Positions 35,357 through 44,109 of a stretch of 64,000 nt of DNA are shown here, one piece after another. The stretch lies in the NCBI GenBank assembly GCA_003576845.1, contig QEVJ01000003.1, forward strand, positions 1 through 64,000. Direction: 5' to 3'. Origin of the DNA: Planctomycetota bacterium. Its GTDB lineage: Bacteria; Planctomycetota; Planctomycetia; Pirellulales; PLA5. Made by a program: the position numbers and the translations under genes. The notes under the pieces are model-generated. The model saw only the letters and a program-made list of their open reading frames with translations. It was not told the DNA's origin and did no database searches. Numbering within the stretch: position 1 is the stretch's first letter; each line of letters opens with the position of its first letter.

Positions 35357-35478
35357 CAGCGCGTCGTGCGACGACGGCCGCTTGCGGCAACGCGACTGGC
35401 AACGCGGCATGGCCGCGGCTATGCTCACGATAGCCAGCCACCGTCGGCCCGCTCGCGACCTCGCCGGAGTTCTCCGCC

Positions 35479-35829
35479 GTGAAGCTCATCCTCGCGGTCA
35501 TCCAGCCGCCCAAGCTCGAACCGCTCCGCGAAGCGCTCGATCGGCTCGGCGTTACGCGGATGACGATTTGCGATTCGCAAGGCTACGCCCGCCAACGCGG
35601 CCGCTCGGCCATGTACCGCGGGCACGAGTACAAGACGCACCTGCTGCGCAAGGTCACGCTCGAAATCGTCGTCAACGACGATTTTCTGGAGCGGACCGTC
35701 GACGCGATCGTCGAAGTCGCCCGCACGGGTCCCGAAGGCACCATCGGCGACGGCAAGATCTTCGTCCTGCCCATGGACGACGTAGTCGACATCAGCAACG
35801 CCGGCCACGGCCCGCAGGCGGTGAATTAA
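35479..35829 (+). CDS. glnB: PII nitrogen regulatory protein
   Basis: The 116-residue protein has the standard PII length, with Tyr46 and Tyr51 in the T-loop (RSAMYRGHEYKTH), Tyr51 being the usual uridylylation site, and the B-loop motif TGPEGTIGDGKIFVLPMDD that binds ATP/ADP. It senses nitrogen and energy status through 2-oxoglutarate and adenylates and controls partners such as glutamine synthetase adenylylation or AmtB. No amtB or glnA is adjacent here, which favours GlnB over GlnK. The T-loop is basic on its tip (ARQRGRS), like many planctomycete PII. Confidence 0.92.
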   Translation: MKLILAVIQPPKLEPLREALDRLGVTRMTICDSQGYARQRGRSAMYRGHEYKTHLLRKVTLEIVVNDDFLERTVDAIVEVARTGPEGTIGDGKIFVLPMDDVVDISNAGHGPQAVN

Positions 35830-35844
35830 GCGTCCTCCCATAAG

Positions 35845-35917
35845 TGTATGGAGGCGAACCTTTTCGCCGATGGGCCGCGCTCGCGAATGCGGTCGGCGAA
35901 AGCATTCGCCTCCTACA
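35845..35917. repeat. dispersed palindromic repeat, copy 2
   Basis: The 73-base copy begins TGTATGGAGGCGAACC and ends GCATTCGCCTCCTACA. It sits between the convergent PII and YugP-type genes. Confidence 0.8.
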
Positions 35918-35936
35918 GTTATCTTCTCTTGCGGTG

Positions 35937-36632
35937 CTAGTCTTCCCGCCGCCCGCCGGCGAAGATCATCAGATAGTACAGCAGCGTCAGGACCGATTGC
36001 AGCGTTGCAGCGACATAGGTCCATGCGGCGGCGCTCAAGACGCGGTTGACGTGGCCCAGGTCTTGCTGCGGCACGATGCCGAGGGCGACGAGTTGCTGCT
36101 TCGCCCGGCTGCTGGCGTTGAATTCGACCGGTAGATTGATCAACTGAAACAGCACGACGCACGCGAACAGGCCGATGCCGAACAGAAAAACCGGTTGAGC
36201 TCGGAGAAGCAATCCGGCCAGGATGATTAGCATGCCGAAGCCGCTCCCGAAATTGGCGACCGGCACGGCCGCGTTGCGCACGACGAGCGGGGCGTAGTTC
36301 TTCGCGTCTTGCAGGGCGTGGCCCGCTTCGTGCGCGGCGATGCCCACCGCCGCCATCGAGCGGTTGTGGTACACCTCGGGGCTGAGCCGCAGGACTTTCG
36401 CCCGCGGGTCGTAGTGATCGCTCAAATACCCCTGCACCGGCTCGACGTCGACTTGCGTCAGGCCGGCCGAATCGAGAATGTGCCGCGCCGCCGCCGCGCC
36501 GCTCAAGGGCGCCGGTTCCTGCTGCGCCGCGGCATACGTCGACCGCACGCGGAACTGCGCCCAAAGCCCCAGCAAAATCGCGGGGCTGACGAACAGCAAG
36601 TACATCGGGTCAAAATAAAAACCGAAAGGCAC
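35937..36632 (-). CDS. membrane zinc metallopeptidase, YugP-type
   Basis: The 231-residue protein has an N-terminal membrane helix, the zinc motif HEAGH in AVGIAAHEAGHALQD at about residue 95, and three further hydrophobic segments, with the third ligand region FNASSRAKQQL. This is the DUF2/YugP putative Zn-dependent protease family; its substrate in bacteria is unknown. The start is a GTG at 36632 with a GAGGAG site 8 bases upstream. It is convergent with glnB. Confidence 0.85.
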   Translation of the reverse strand: MPFGFYFDPMYLLFVSPAILLGLWAQFRVRSTYAAAQQEPAPLSGAAAARHILDSAGLTQVDVEPVQGYLSDHYDPRAKVLRLSPEVYHNRSMAAVGIAAHEAGHALQDAKNYAPLVVRNAAVPVANFGSGFGMLIILAGLLLRAQPVFLFGIGLFACVVLFQLINLPVEFNASSRAKQQLVALGIVPQQDLGHVNRVLSAAAWTYVAATLQSVLTLLYYLMIFAGGRRED

Positions 36633-36740
36633 GTCGAAACTCCTCGTTGGGGGTGCTGTCTCGTTATTCGTGGATGTTCGGACAATTCTTGCCGCAGCGG
36701 CAAGAATTCGCCCAGAACCTCAAGCTGAGCTGCGATCGGT

Positions 36741-36844
36741 TAACAGCCCGTTGAAAAAGGGGACAGACCCTTGGGAAAGTGCGTTTTTCGCCGCAGATTG
36801 CGACATGCTTGAGAGGGTCAGTCCCCTTTTTCAAAAGTCTGTTA
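36741..36844. repeat. 104-bp inverted-repeat element (MITE-like)
   Basis: Ends TAACAG...CTGTTA. Arms of about 30 bases (36741-36771 and 36815-36844), sharing TTGAAAAAGGGGAC with few mismatches, flank a 40-base centre. No coding capacity. The arms resemble REP/MITE sequences reported widely in planctomycete intergenic DNA. Confidence 0.7.
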
Positions 36845-37136
36845 GACCGCGCAATTGGCAAAACCTAGGCCCGGCGCCGCGACGATCGAGCGACGCCGTT
36901 TTGGCAGTCGATATACTCATTGCCCACGAAGTGCAAGGTCCATACCAATCGCACCCCGTCGCCGGGAACCGCCGATCGCGCAGCCGCCTGCGAGCTTAAC
37001 CTTTGCCGAAATCGCCAGTTGCGTCATAATGTGGCGCCGCCAAGCACCGCCGGTTCGGCCAGTCTATCGCACTTTCTACGCCGCGCGCCGCCGAATGGCA
37101 AATCCTTCCAACGTACGAATCTCGTCGGAAAAACCT

Positions 37137-38435
37137 ATGCTTCGCCCGCTGTCGAGTTCCGCCGTCCGACTTTCGCTGCTCCTGGCGGTGATTCTCGTCG
37201 CTAGTGCCATCACCGTCGGCATCGTCGGTTGCGGCGCGTTCGACCCACCCGTGCCCGTCGACGTCAAGCTCGATCTCGACAACATGCCGGACGACGAGTT
37301 GGTCGAACGGCTCGATGCCGCGATCGAACATGCCTTTCGCCATCGCCGGCTGAACACCCGCGACCACGCCGCGTGGCAGATCATCCACGCCGTCATCCCG
37401 TTCGGCCGCAACCTGCTCATCGAAGACCCGCAAGGAAACGTCGTTCGGGCGATGGACTACGTCTTCGACGGCGGCGCGATGCGGGGCTGGAATCTCCAGC
37501 CCGGCGTGCGGCTATCCGACGGTCGCACGGGCGTGGTCGCGATTCTCGAAGAAGGTTCGTCCACCGGCCAGGGACACAAGGATCAGTGGCTCGGCTATAT
37601 GGCCGTTTCGTCCGTAACGCACTCCGACGCGCCGCTGCTGTTGGAAACGAAGCTCAAAGTCCGCGGCGAGGAGCACACGATTCGCGATTGGGTCGACCAG
37701 ATCAAGGCCGACATTCACGACGGCCGCGAGCGCGGCTGGTCGCTGATGGCGCTGTCGCAGTATCTCAAATCGACCGACAAATGGACCGCGGGCGACGGGC
37801 AAGAATGGACTCTCGACCGCGTGATGGGCGTCGAGGCGGCCAAGGATTTTCGCCAGGAGTCGTGCGGCGGCACGCACGCGCTCGGCGGCATGACCATCGC
37901 CCTGCTAAATTATCTCAAAGAAACCGGCGCGGATATCGCTGCGGAAGGCCCCAATCAGGGCAGGCTCGTCGACAAGGACGGCAACCCTGTCGCCGGAGGT
38001 TACGCGGCGGCCAACGATCGCATTCAAGAAGCGATTCGCCTGTCGAAAGCGTATCAACAGCCCGATGGGTCGTTCTCGTCCATGTACTTCCAAGGCTCGG
38101 AGCACAACCGCGAGCTCGAAGACCGCTTCCGCAAGACCGGCCATACGCTGGAGTTCTTGTGCCTGTCGTTATCGCACGAACAACTCTCGGCGCCGTGGAT
38201 TCGCCGGGCGGTGATTCACCTGATCGACGTGCTCGACCGCACCGAACAAACGCCGCTCGAATGCGGTTCGCTCTATCACGGCTTGAGCGGCCTCGTGCTC
38301 TATCGCAAGCGGATGTTCGACGAAACGCGCCCGCCACTCGAATTCGCGCGGTGGGCCGACGAAGAAATCGCCGCGTCCGCACAAAAGACCAAGAGCCGCT
38401 CGCACGTCGCCGACGTTCGCGACCGTCAAGGCTGA
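37137..38435 (+). CDS. lipoprotein of unknown function
   Basis: About 432 residues with a lipoprotein signal: hydrophobic run LSLLLAVILVASAITVGIV followed by Cys of the lipobox (GIVGC), so it should be acylated and membrane-anchored. The mature part is a mostly helical, soluble protein (aromatic- and His-rich stretches such as HAFRHRRLNTRDHAAWQIIH and SSTGQGHKDQWLGYM) without a recognised family; its repeated helical hairpins recall terpene-cyclase-like alpha/alpha toroids, but this is only an impression. ATG 37137 is preferred because it places the signal peptide at the N-terminus; the frame is open back to 36855. Confidence 0.68.
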   Translation: MLRPLSSSAVRLSLLLAVILVASAITVGIVGCGAFDPPVPVDVKLDLDNMPDDELVERLDAAIEHAFRHRRLNTRDHAAWQIIHAVIPFGRNLLIEDPQGNVVRAMDYVFDGGAMRGWNLQPGVRLSDGRTGVVAILEEGSSTGQGHKDQWLGYMAVSSVTHSDAPLLLETKLKVRGEEHTIRDWVDQIKADIHDGRERGWSLMALSQYLKSTDKWTAGDGQEWTLDRVMGVEAAKDFRQESCGGTHALGGMTIALLNYLKETGADIAAEGPNQGRLVDKDGNPVAGGYAAANDRIQEAIRLSKAYQQPDGSFSSMYFQGSEHNRELEDRFRKTGHTLEFLCLSLSHEQLSAPWIRRAVIHLIDVLDRTEQTPLECGSLYHGLSGLVLYRKRMFDETRPPLEFARWADEEIAASAQKTKSRSHVADVRDRQG

Positions 38436-38451
38436 AAAGCGATCTCACAAC

Positions 38452-38522
38452 TGTGGGAGGCGAATCCTTTCGCCGACGGAATCGCTAACCAGCGCTGTCG
38501 GCGAAAGGATTCGCCTCCTACA
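38452..38522. repeat. dispersed palindromic repeat, copy 3
   Basis: The 71-base copy begins TGTGGGAGGCGAATCCTTTC and ends GGATTCGCCTCCTACA; arms pair over about 24 bases around GGCGAAWCCTTTCGCCGA. It lies 17 bases after the lipoprotein stop and before the convergent HEAT gene. Confidence 0.85.
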
Positions 38523-38537
38523 GGTCCGAGATAGTCT

Positions 38538-39161
38538 CTAGCTCCGCCCGCTCCGGTCGAGCGCCGCGAGCCCACGGCGGGCCGCTTCGCGAACGTGGCT
38601 TTCCGCCGCATCGGTTCGCGATTGGAGCAGGTGATCGTAGATCCGCCTGGCGGCTTGCGGATTGCCGGCCGCCGCAGTCCGCTCCGCCAAAACGACGCAG
38701 TGTTTGGTCACTTGCGTTCGTTCCCATCCTTGCGCCCGATCGGCGACTTTCAGGATCGCTTCCGCGGCGCTCGGATCGCCGAGCCGTCCCAGTCCCGCGG
38801 CGGCGGCGACGCGAATCTCCCGATCCGAGTCCTCGAGCGCGGCCGCAAACAGCTTCGCCGCCGCGGGTTCGTCGAGCGCAGCGGCGAGCGTTTCGCACAA
38901 CTGCTTGCGAGCCGCCTCGTCTTTGACGACGAGCACGTGGTTCGCGAGCGCGTGCAACGCATACCGCGGCTTGACGTCCGTTTCGCTGCCCGGTTCGGCG
39001 AGCATGTCGATCAGCCCGCCAACAAACTCGACCCCGCCGGCGTGGATCGCGGCAATCGCCCGTTCGATCTTCTCCTTGTCGATGTTCTCGGTAAGCATCC
39101 CGCGGCCATCCGCCTCGGGCATCTGATCGACAAGACCTTTGAGCCGCTCATTGATGGACAT
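38538..39161 (-). CDS. HEAT-repeat protein
   Basis: The 207-residue product is almost entirely helical, with degenerate HEAT/PBS-type repeats from about residue 65 on: ALHALANHVLVV, LCETLAAALDEPA, IRVAAAAGLGRLGDPSAAE and VREAARRGLAALD. Such proteins are protein-protein scaffolds. There is no signal peptide. The N-terminal 60 residues (SINERLKGLVDQMPEADGRGM) are non-repetitive. Function is unknown; no partner is evident next to it. Confidence 0.75.
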   Translation of the reverse strand: MSINERLKGLVDQMPEADGRGMLTENIDKEKIERAIAAIHAGGVEFVGGLIDMLAEPGSETDVKPRYALHALANHVLVVKDEAARKQLCETLAAALDEPAAAKLFAAALEDSDREIRVAAAAGLGRLGDPSAAEAILKVADRAQGWERTQVTKHCVVLAERTAAAGNPQAARRIYDHLLQSRTDAAESHVREAARRGLAALDRSGRS

Positions 39162-39628
39162 CGTCGGATTCCCAAACTATGAGGCGTGGAAGTCGCGTGG
39201 CCGGTGGGCCGTCTGTCGTTGGGATAAAGAATAACCAAACCACGACCCGCTATCCACTATCCACTGCCGACTGCCTGCCCGCTCGGACAAACGAGTGCAG
39301 GACGGGGTTTGCTATGCGGCGGAATGCGTCTTGCGGGGTTTGCGAAAGCCGGTTTGTTTGTAGTCGCAGCGGCCGGTCCGCCGGTCCGTCGGCGCGGAAC
39401 GCCTTACGGTCGGCGCCCGCCAATCCGCGGCGTCACGCCTCACTTCCGCGAATTCACCCAACGGCCGATAATCGCCGAACGTGCCCACCACGATTTGCGC
39501 GAGCGGCTCGCGCCGACCAACGCTCCCGCGACGCGACTCGCGGCGGCGAGGGCCAAGCGGCATTGGAAGGCGCGGCGTCGGTTTTCGCCTGCGGCAAGCG
39601 TAACGCCGCTAAAGTCGATGAGCGGCCC
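39162..39628. other. gap without a supported gene
   Basis: About 470 bases, open in several frames but with Arg/Cys/Ser-rich, non-protein-like translation. It includes a short direct repeat CTATCCACTATCCACT near 39249. It is probably degraded or regulatory sequence. Confidence 0.4.
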
Positions 39629-40576
39629 ATGACCGACGACTTACGCGACCAGATCAACAAGCGGCTTGCGCTCAACCTGCTCATCCAAGGTGCGGCCACA
39701 CATGCGTTCTTGAGCGCGCACTACCTCGCGAAGGACGACCTCGACGCCCTCAATCCCGCGCTCGTCGGCCTGTACGATAAGCTCGCCGTGGGCGCGATCC
39801 TGGCGTATTGGCACGGCGACCTGGTCGTGATCCAAATGCACCCGGAACGCTTCTGGCGGCGGGTTCGCGACGGGGCGCATCCCTTTTCGTCGCTGTCGCT
39901 GTTGGCCAAACACGGCCTGACGCTCTCGCGGGCGGCAAAGCAACACGCCGACGCCCGGGCGGCAGAAAAAGGCATCTCGCCGCACTCCGGGTTCCTCTAT
40001 TTCAAGCTGATCGCCGTCACGTTCCGCATTTCCTGGCACGAGTCGGGCATCGAGCGGGACCTCTCGCGGATCGCCGTGGCCGCCGCCAGCGATATCTGGG
40101 GCATCGACGCCGACCGCCTCGACGGCCGCGTCACCTACGACGTCGAATGCGGCAACGTGCGAATGCCCGCGACCTTCGTCGGCCGCATGTTCCGCAAGGC
40201 GGCCTCCGGCTGGAGCTGCGTCGAGCGCGACGGCGAGCGGCTTCGGGTCGTCGCCCGCGCCACGTGCTGGCCGCTGCTCTTGCACGAGCTGGTCAAGGGC
40301 GTGGCAGAACTGGTTTGCCTGCACGGACTGAACCGGCTCGATCGCGAAACCTACGACGCTGTGATTCAGGCGACGGACCATATCGAATACGAGCCGTGGA
40401 TGATGCAGGTTGGCCCCGAGCTTTGGCGGCGGTTCCTCAAGGTCAAGCCGACCGACCGTGCGCTGGCCGAATCGCTGATGCAACTCGCGCAGCTAAGACC
40501 CCGGTCGCTCGAACGGCTCCTGCTGGCAATCGTCGAAGAACCGGACCTGGCCGCCGAGTGGCTGCAATCGCTCTGA
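39629..40576 (+). CDS. protein of unknown function
   Basis: The 315-residue product is soluble, mixed alpha/beta, with conserved-looking aromatic motifs (SAHYLAKDDLDAL, YWHGDLVVIQMHPERFW, SGFLYFKLIAVTF and ELVKGVAELVCLHGL). No signal peptide or membrane helix is seen and no family is recognised. A phage or structural role is not suggested by the neighbours. The ATG at 39629 marks the start of protein-like composition; the frame is open for 150 codons upstream, but that part is not credible. Confidence 0.6.
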   Translation: MTDDLRDQINKRLALNLLIQGAATHAFLSAHYLAKDDLDALNPALVGLYDKLAVGAILAYWHGDLVVIQMHPERFWRRVRDGAHPFSSLSLLAKHGLTLSRAAKQHADARAAEKGISPHSGFLYFKLIAVTFRISWHESGIERDLSRIAVAAASDIWGIDADRLDGRVTYDVECGNVRMPATFVGRMFRKAASGWSCVERDGERLRVVARATCWPLLLHELVKGVAELVCLHGLNRLDRETYDAVIQATDHIEYEPWMMQVGPELWRRFLKVKPTDRALAESLMQLAQLRPRSLERLLLAIVEEPDLAAEWLQSL

Positions 40577-40690
40577 AACCACGTGTCCATCCGCCCGAAC
40601 CTCCGCGCATGCCCCCGGAAGCGCGCGACAACTGGCACGGCGAAGAAAATGTGCTAAAAAGTCCCAACCGACGCAAGTCGGCACACCCCT

Positions 40691-40718
40691 GAATCCCGAC
40701 CCCCGAATCCCGACCCCC
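40691..40718 (+). repeat. 14-bp tandem repeat before oxidoreductase gene
   Basis: GAATCCCGACCCCC is repeated twice exactly (40691-40704, 40705-40718), ending 4 bases before the ATG at 40723, so no Shine-Dalgarno is possible there. Similar C-rich runs precede the starts at 41977 and the stop region at 43376. Confidence 0.7.
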
Positions 40719-40722
40719 GACC

Positions 40723-41919
40723 ATGCCCACCAACGCCCCGCTCAATCGCAAGCTCCGCATGGCTCTCGCCGGCGGCGGACAAGGTTCCTTCATTGGCCGC
40801 GTGCACGCGACGGCCGCCGTACTCGACAATCGCGCCGCCCTCGTCGCCGGGGCCTTGTCCAGCGACCCGGCCCGCGCCAAAGCGTCCGCTCCCGACTACG
40901 ACATCGCCGAAAGCCGGGCGTACACGTCGATCCACGAGTTGGTCGAAAAGGAGTCGAAGTTGCCTGCCGGCGAGCGGATCGATTTCGTTTCCGTCGCCAC
41001 GCCGAACCATACGCACTTCGAGATCGCCAAGGCGGCGGTCGACGCCGGCTTCAACGTCATCTGCGACAAGCCGCTGACGTTCGATCTCGCCCAGGCCGAA
41101 CAACTCGCCGACGCCGTCGATAGGTCCGGCGTCGTATTCGGCGTTACGCACAACTACACGGGCTATCCGCTTGTTCGGCAAGCCCGCGAGATGATCTTGG
41201 GCGGCGAGCTCGGCGAGGTCAACGCGGTCCGCGCGTTTTACATTCAAGGCTGGCTCCGCTCGCGGCTCGAAGCGTCGGGCCAGAAGCAGGCCTCGTGGCG
41301 CACCGACCCGACGAAGAGCGGCGCGGCGGGCTGTTGGGGCGACATCGCGACGCACGCCTATAACCTCGGCCGCTACATGACCGGATTGTTGCCCGACACG
41401 GTAAGTTGCCACCTCAAAACCTTCGAGCAGGGCCGCAAGCTGGACGATTACGGCACGGCGGTGATTCGCTATCAAAACGGCGGCTTGGGCACGGTCACGG
41501 CGTCGCAGATTTCGCACGGCCGCGAGAACGACATCTTCATCGAGATCGACGGCACCAAGGGCGCGCTCCAGTGGCGGCAGGAAGAGCCGAACAAGATGTG
41601 GGTTCGCACGAACGGCCAGCCGCACCGGCTCTACACGCGCGACCCGAACGCCCCACTCATGAACGAGTCCGGCAAAGCCGCCTGCCGTTTGCCCAGCGGA
41701 CATCCCGAGGCGTTCTTCGAAGCCTTCGCCAACGTCTACCGCGCGGTTTACGACAACATCGTTCTCCGCGCCTCGGGCCAGAAGTTCGAGACGAAAGATA
41801 CGATCTATCCCAACGTCAACGACGGCGTCGAAGGGATGTACTTCATTCAGCAGTGCGTGGCGAGCAGCGCGGAGGATGGAGCTTGGAAACCGCTGTTGCA
41901 TAAGCGGGCCAGAAAGTAG
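40723..41919 (+). CDS. Gfo/Idh/MocA-family oxidoreductase, cytoplasmic
   Basis: The 398-residue protein has the Rossmann motif MALAGGGQGSFIG at about residue 13, VATPNHTHFEIA and the catalytic-site lysine in ICDKPLT. The second half has the typical GGCWGDIATHAYNL-like signature (here SGAAGCWGDIATHAYNLGRY) for the substrate domain. No TAT or Sec signal, so it is cytoplasmic, unlike the paralogue at 9921. It would act on a sugar, inositol or their derivatives; substrate is unknown. It is followed by an SRPBCC gene after 57 bases. Confidence 0.88.
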   Translation: MPTNAPLNRKLRMALAGGGQGSFIGRVHATAAVLDNRAALVAGALSSDPARAKASAPDYDIAESRAYTSIHELVEKESKLPAGERIDFVSVATPNHTHFEIAKAAVDAGFNVICDKPLTFDLAQAEQLADAVDRSGVVFGVTHNYTGYPLVRQAREMILGGELGEVNAVRAFYIQGWLRSRLEASGQKQASWRTDPTKSGAAGCWGDIATHAYNLGRYMTGLLPDTVSCHLKTFEQGRKLDDYGTAVIRYQNGGLGTVTASQISHGRENDIFIEIDGTKGALQWRQEEPNKMWVRTNGQPHRLYTRDPNAPLMNESGKAACRLPSGHPEAFFEAFANVYRAVYDNIVLRASGQKFETKDTIYPNVNDGVEGMYFIQQCVASSAEDGAWKPLLHKRARK

Positions 41920-41976
41920 CCAGGTGGCCGCTTTTTTTCCCCCGCCCCTAGCCCCGAGTCCCCCGCCCCTCATCCG

Positions 41977-42426
41977 ATGCCCAACACCGTCCGCCTGCAC
42001 CGCGTCCTCCGAGCCCCGCCGGAGAAGGTCTATCGCGCCTTCACCGAACCCGATGCCTACTGCAAATGGGTTCCCCCGCACGGCTTCGTCGGCAAAATCG
42101 AGAAATGGGACCCGCGCGTCGGCGGCAGCTATCGGATGTCATTCACCAACTTCGGCACGGGCAAGAGCCATTCGTTCGGCGGAACCTACGTCGAACTCAC
42201 GCCGCACGAACGCATCCGCTACACCGACCAATTCGACGATCCGAACCTGCCGGGCACCATGAACGTCACCGTCACGTTCAAGAAAGTCCTCTGCGGCACG
42301 GAACTCGAAGTCGTCCAAGAAGGTCTGCCCGACGTAATCCCGGTCGAGTTCTGCTACCTGGGCTGGCAGGAATCGCTCGCGCTTCTGGCCAACCTCGTCG
42401 AACCGGACATTCCGGACGGGGGATAG
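41977..42426 (+). CDS. SRPBCC (AHSA1-like) family protein
   Basis: The 149-residue protein is a START-like SRPBCC fold of the AHSA1 (Aha1 C-terminal) type: HRVLRAPPEKVYRAFTEPDAYCKWVPP, GGSYRMSFTNF, and the C-terminal helix LGWQESLALLANLVE are all typical. Bacterial members bind small hydrophobic ligands or act as stress-related co-chaperones; specificity is unknown. C-rich DNA precedes the ATG. It is probably translated in the same direction as the upstream oxidoreductase but with its own start. Confidence 0.86.
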   Translation: MPNTVRLHRVLRAPPEKVYRAFTEPDAYCKWVPPHGFVGKIEKWDPRVGGSYRMSFTNFGTGKSHSFGGTYVELTPHERIRYTDQFDDPNLPGTMNVTVTFKKVLCGTELEVVQEGLPDVIPVEFCYLGWQESLALLANLVEPDIPDGG

Positions 42427-42536
42427 GTACCTCGGAGCGGCTGGGTGGTTCCGGCCCCGACCGGTATCTCGATGTGCACAAGTATCGCCGCGCCCTGTTA
42501 CACGATCAGAATTTAACGAATTTCGATAAATACATA

Positions 42537-42565
42537 TTGAAACACGATGATCCGCAGATTAAACT
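42537..42565 (+). promoter_or_regulatory. candidate promoter for the DUF2975 gene (leaderless)
   Basis: TTGAAA (42537-42542), a 17-base spacer and TAAACT (42560-42565). Transcription would begin at or next to the ATG at 42572, so the message would be leaderless; no Shine-Dalgarno precedes it. Confidence 0.48.
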
Positions 42566-42571
42566 GACAGT

Positions 42572-43072
42572 ATGGCCAATCTGAAAGCACCACTGCTGAA
42601 GCGGAGTTCGACGGCGTTTCTGCAGAGCGTTATTGTGCTCATCGGCATTGGCGCTCTTGCTCTGATGCTTTGGGAACCTCACCTCGAGGGCAGAAACGCG
42701 CACGCCACGGTCTTTGCGGTCTATTTCGGAGATCCCTTTCTGGCGTATGCGTATCTCGCGTCCATTCCGTTTTTCGTGGCGCTCTATCAAGGTTTCAAGG
42801 TGTTGGGATATGCGGGAAAGAATCAGGTCTTCTCGCAAGCCGCCGTGAATGCTCTGCGGACGATCAAACGCTGTGCGATCGCCATGATCGGATTCGTCGC
42901 GGGAGCAGAGATTTTCATCCTGATGCACGAAAGCGATGACGCGGCCGGTGGGGTCGTCATGGGCATCTTCATCGCCTTCGGCTCGATCGTCATGGCCACC
43001 GCGGCGGCGACGTTCGAACGGATTCTGCAGAATGCCGTGGATCTGAAATCCGAGAACGACTTGACCGTGTAA
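42572..43072 (+). CDS. DUF2975 family membrane protein
   Basis: The 166-residue protein has four hydrophobic segments (about 17-33, 48-72, 100-119 and 128-148), as in the DUF2975 family of small membrane proteins. These are typically paired with a small XRE-type regulator, and exactly such a gene follows 19 bases downstream. The pair resembles B. subtilis YoaS/YozG: the membrane protein may sense a signal and hold or release the regulator. The gene appears to start from a leaderless message. Confidence 0.78.
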   Translation: MANLKAPLLKRSSTAFLQSVIVLIGIGALALMLWEPHLEGRNAHATVFAVYFGDPFLAYAYLASIPFFVALYQGFKVLGYAGKNQVFSQAAVNALRTIKRCAIAMIGFVAGAEIFILMHESDDAAGGVVMGIFIAFGSIVMATAAATFERILQNAVDLKSENDLTV

Positions 43073-43091
43073 GAGGCTCTAACTGGACCGC

Positions 43092-43295
43092 ATGGCCATC
43101 ATCATCAACATCGACGTCATGCTGGCCAGGCGGAAGATGAGCGTCACGGAACTGGCCGAAAAGGTCGGCATTACGATGGCCAATATCTCCGTGTTGAAAA
43201 ACGGAAAAGCAAAGGCCATTCGATTCTCGACTCTAGAGGCGGTTTGCAAAGCTTTGGAGTGTCAGCCCGGCGATGTCTTGGAATTTAAGGAGTAG
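43092..43295 (+). CDS. XRE-family helix-turn-helix regulator (YozG-like)
   Basis: The 67-residue protein is a single HTH_XRE/Cro-type domain (LARRKMSVTELAEKVGITMANISVLKNG and FSTLEAVCKALECQPGDVLEF), the size and sequence type of YozG-like proteins. It probably represses its own operon together with the DUF2975 protein encoded just upstream. It has no ligand domain, so the signal must come through a partner or abundance. Confidence 0.85.
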   Translation: MAIIINIDVMLARRKMSVTELAEKVGITMANISVLKNGKAKAIRFSTLEAVCKALECQPGDVLEFKE

Positions 43296-43375
43296 GGCAG
43301 CGGGTTTTGAGTTTACAAACCAGTCGGAGCCTGAAAGTCCGACCCGAGCTTTCTAACCCCAGCCCCAGGCCCCCG

Positions 43376-43945
43376 TCACTCCTTCACCCGCTCCACATAT
43401 TCCCCCGTCCGCGTGTCGACTTTGATGACGTCGCCCATTTCGATGAACGCGGGGCAGAGGATTTCGGCTCCCGTTTCGACTTTGACGGGCTTGGTCACGC
43501 CGGTCGCCGTGTTGCCGCGGACGGCCGGCTCGCAATACTCGATCTTCAGCACCACATGGTTCGGCGGCGTGAGCGAGATCGGCGTGTTGTTGAACAGCAT
43601 CATCTGGCACAACATGCCGTCCTTGAGGTACTTCCAGGCTTCGTCGACCTGGTTGGCATCGAGCTCGTACTGCTCGTAGTTCGCGGTGTCCATGAACACC
43701 CACTTGTCGCCCTGGCGATAGAGGTATTGGGCCTCGATCTCGGTCACGTCGGCGGCGTCGAGCGAGTCGCCGCTCTTGTATGTCCGTTCGAGCGTCGTGC
43801 CGCGGAGCAGGTTTTTCATCCGGCACTTGTAGAGCGCCTGCCCCTTGCCCGGCTTGACGAAGTTGCACTCGATCATCAAGTACGGATCGCCGTCGATCTG
43901 GATCTTGAGTCCCTTGCGAAAGTCGCTCGTGTTGTAACTGGCCAC
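43376..43945 (-). CDS. efp: elongation factor P
   Basis: The 189-residue protein is full-length EF-P: an N-terminal KOW-like domain with modified-lysine loop VKPGKGQA (Lys34 counting the GTG as 1), then two OB-fold domains ending in VDTRTGEYVERVKE. It rescues ribosomes stalled at polyproline. The GTG start at 43945 has an AGAGGA site 9 bases upstream. Lys34 with neighbouring epmB-like gene on the opposite strand suggests beta-lysylation; epmA was not found in this window. Confidence 0.95.
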   Translation of the reverse strand: MASYNTSDFRKGLKIQIDGDPYLMIECNFVKPGKGQALYKCRMKNLLRGTTLERTYKSGDSLDAADVTEIEAQYLYRQGDKWVFMDTANYEQYELDANQVDEAWKYLKDGMLCQMMLFNNTPISLTPPNHVVLKIEYCEPAVRGNTATGVTKPVKVETGAEILCPAFIEMGDVIKVDTRTGEYVERVKE

Positions 43946-44109
43946 GGATCGTATTCCTCTCGAATCAAAAAACGTTGGTCGTCGGCTGCGGAAAGGTAGG
44001 GTGGTTCGAACGAAGTGAGGCCCACCGGCGACGGCGTTCCGGCCGCGATCTCGCGGCGGGCCGTCGAACACCACTACGCCGCCACCGCCCCGGGGGCTAT
44101 CTTGAAGGA

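Noticed and set aside
39179-39628. 150-codon extension of the gene at 39629
   Set aside because: Composition is Arg/Cys/Ser-rich and unlike a protein.
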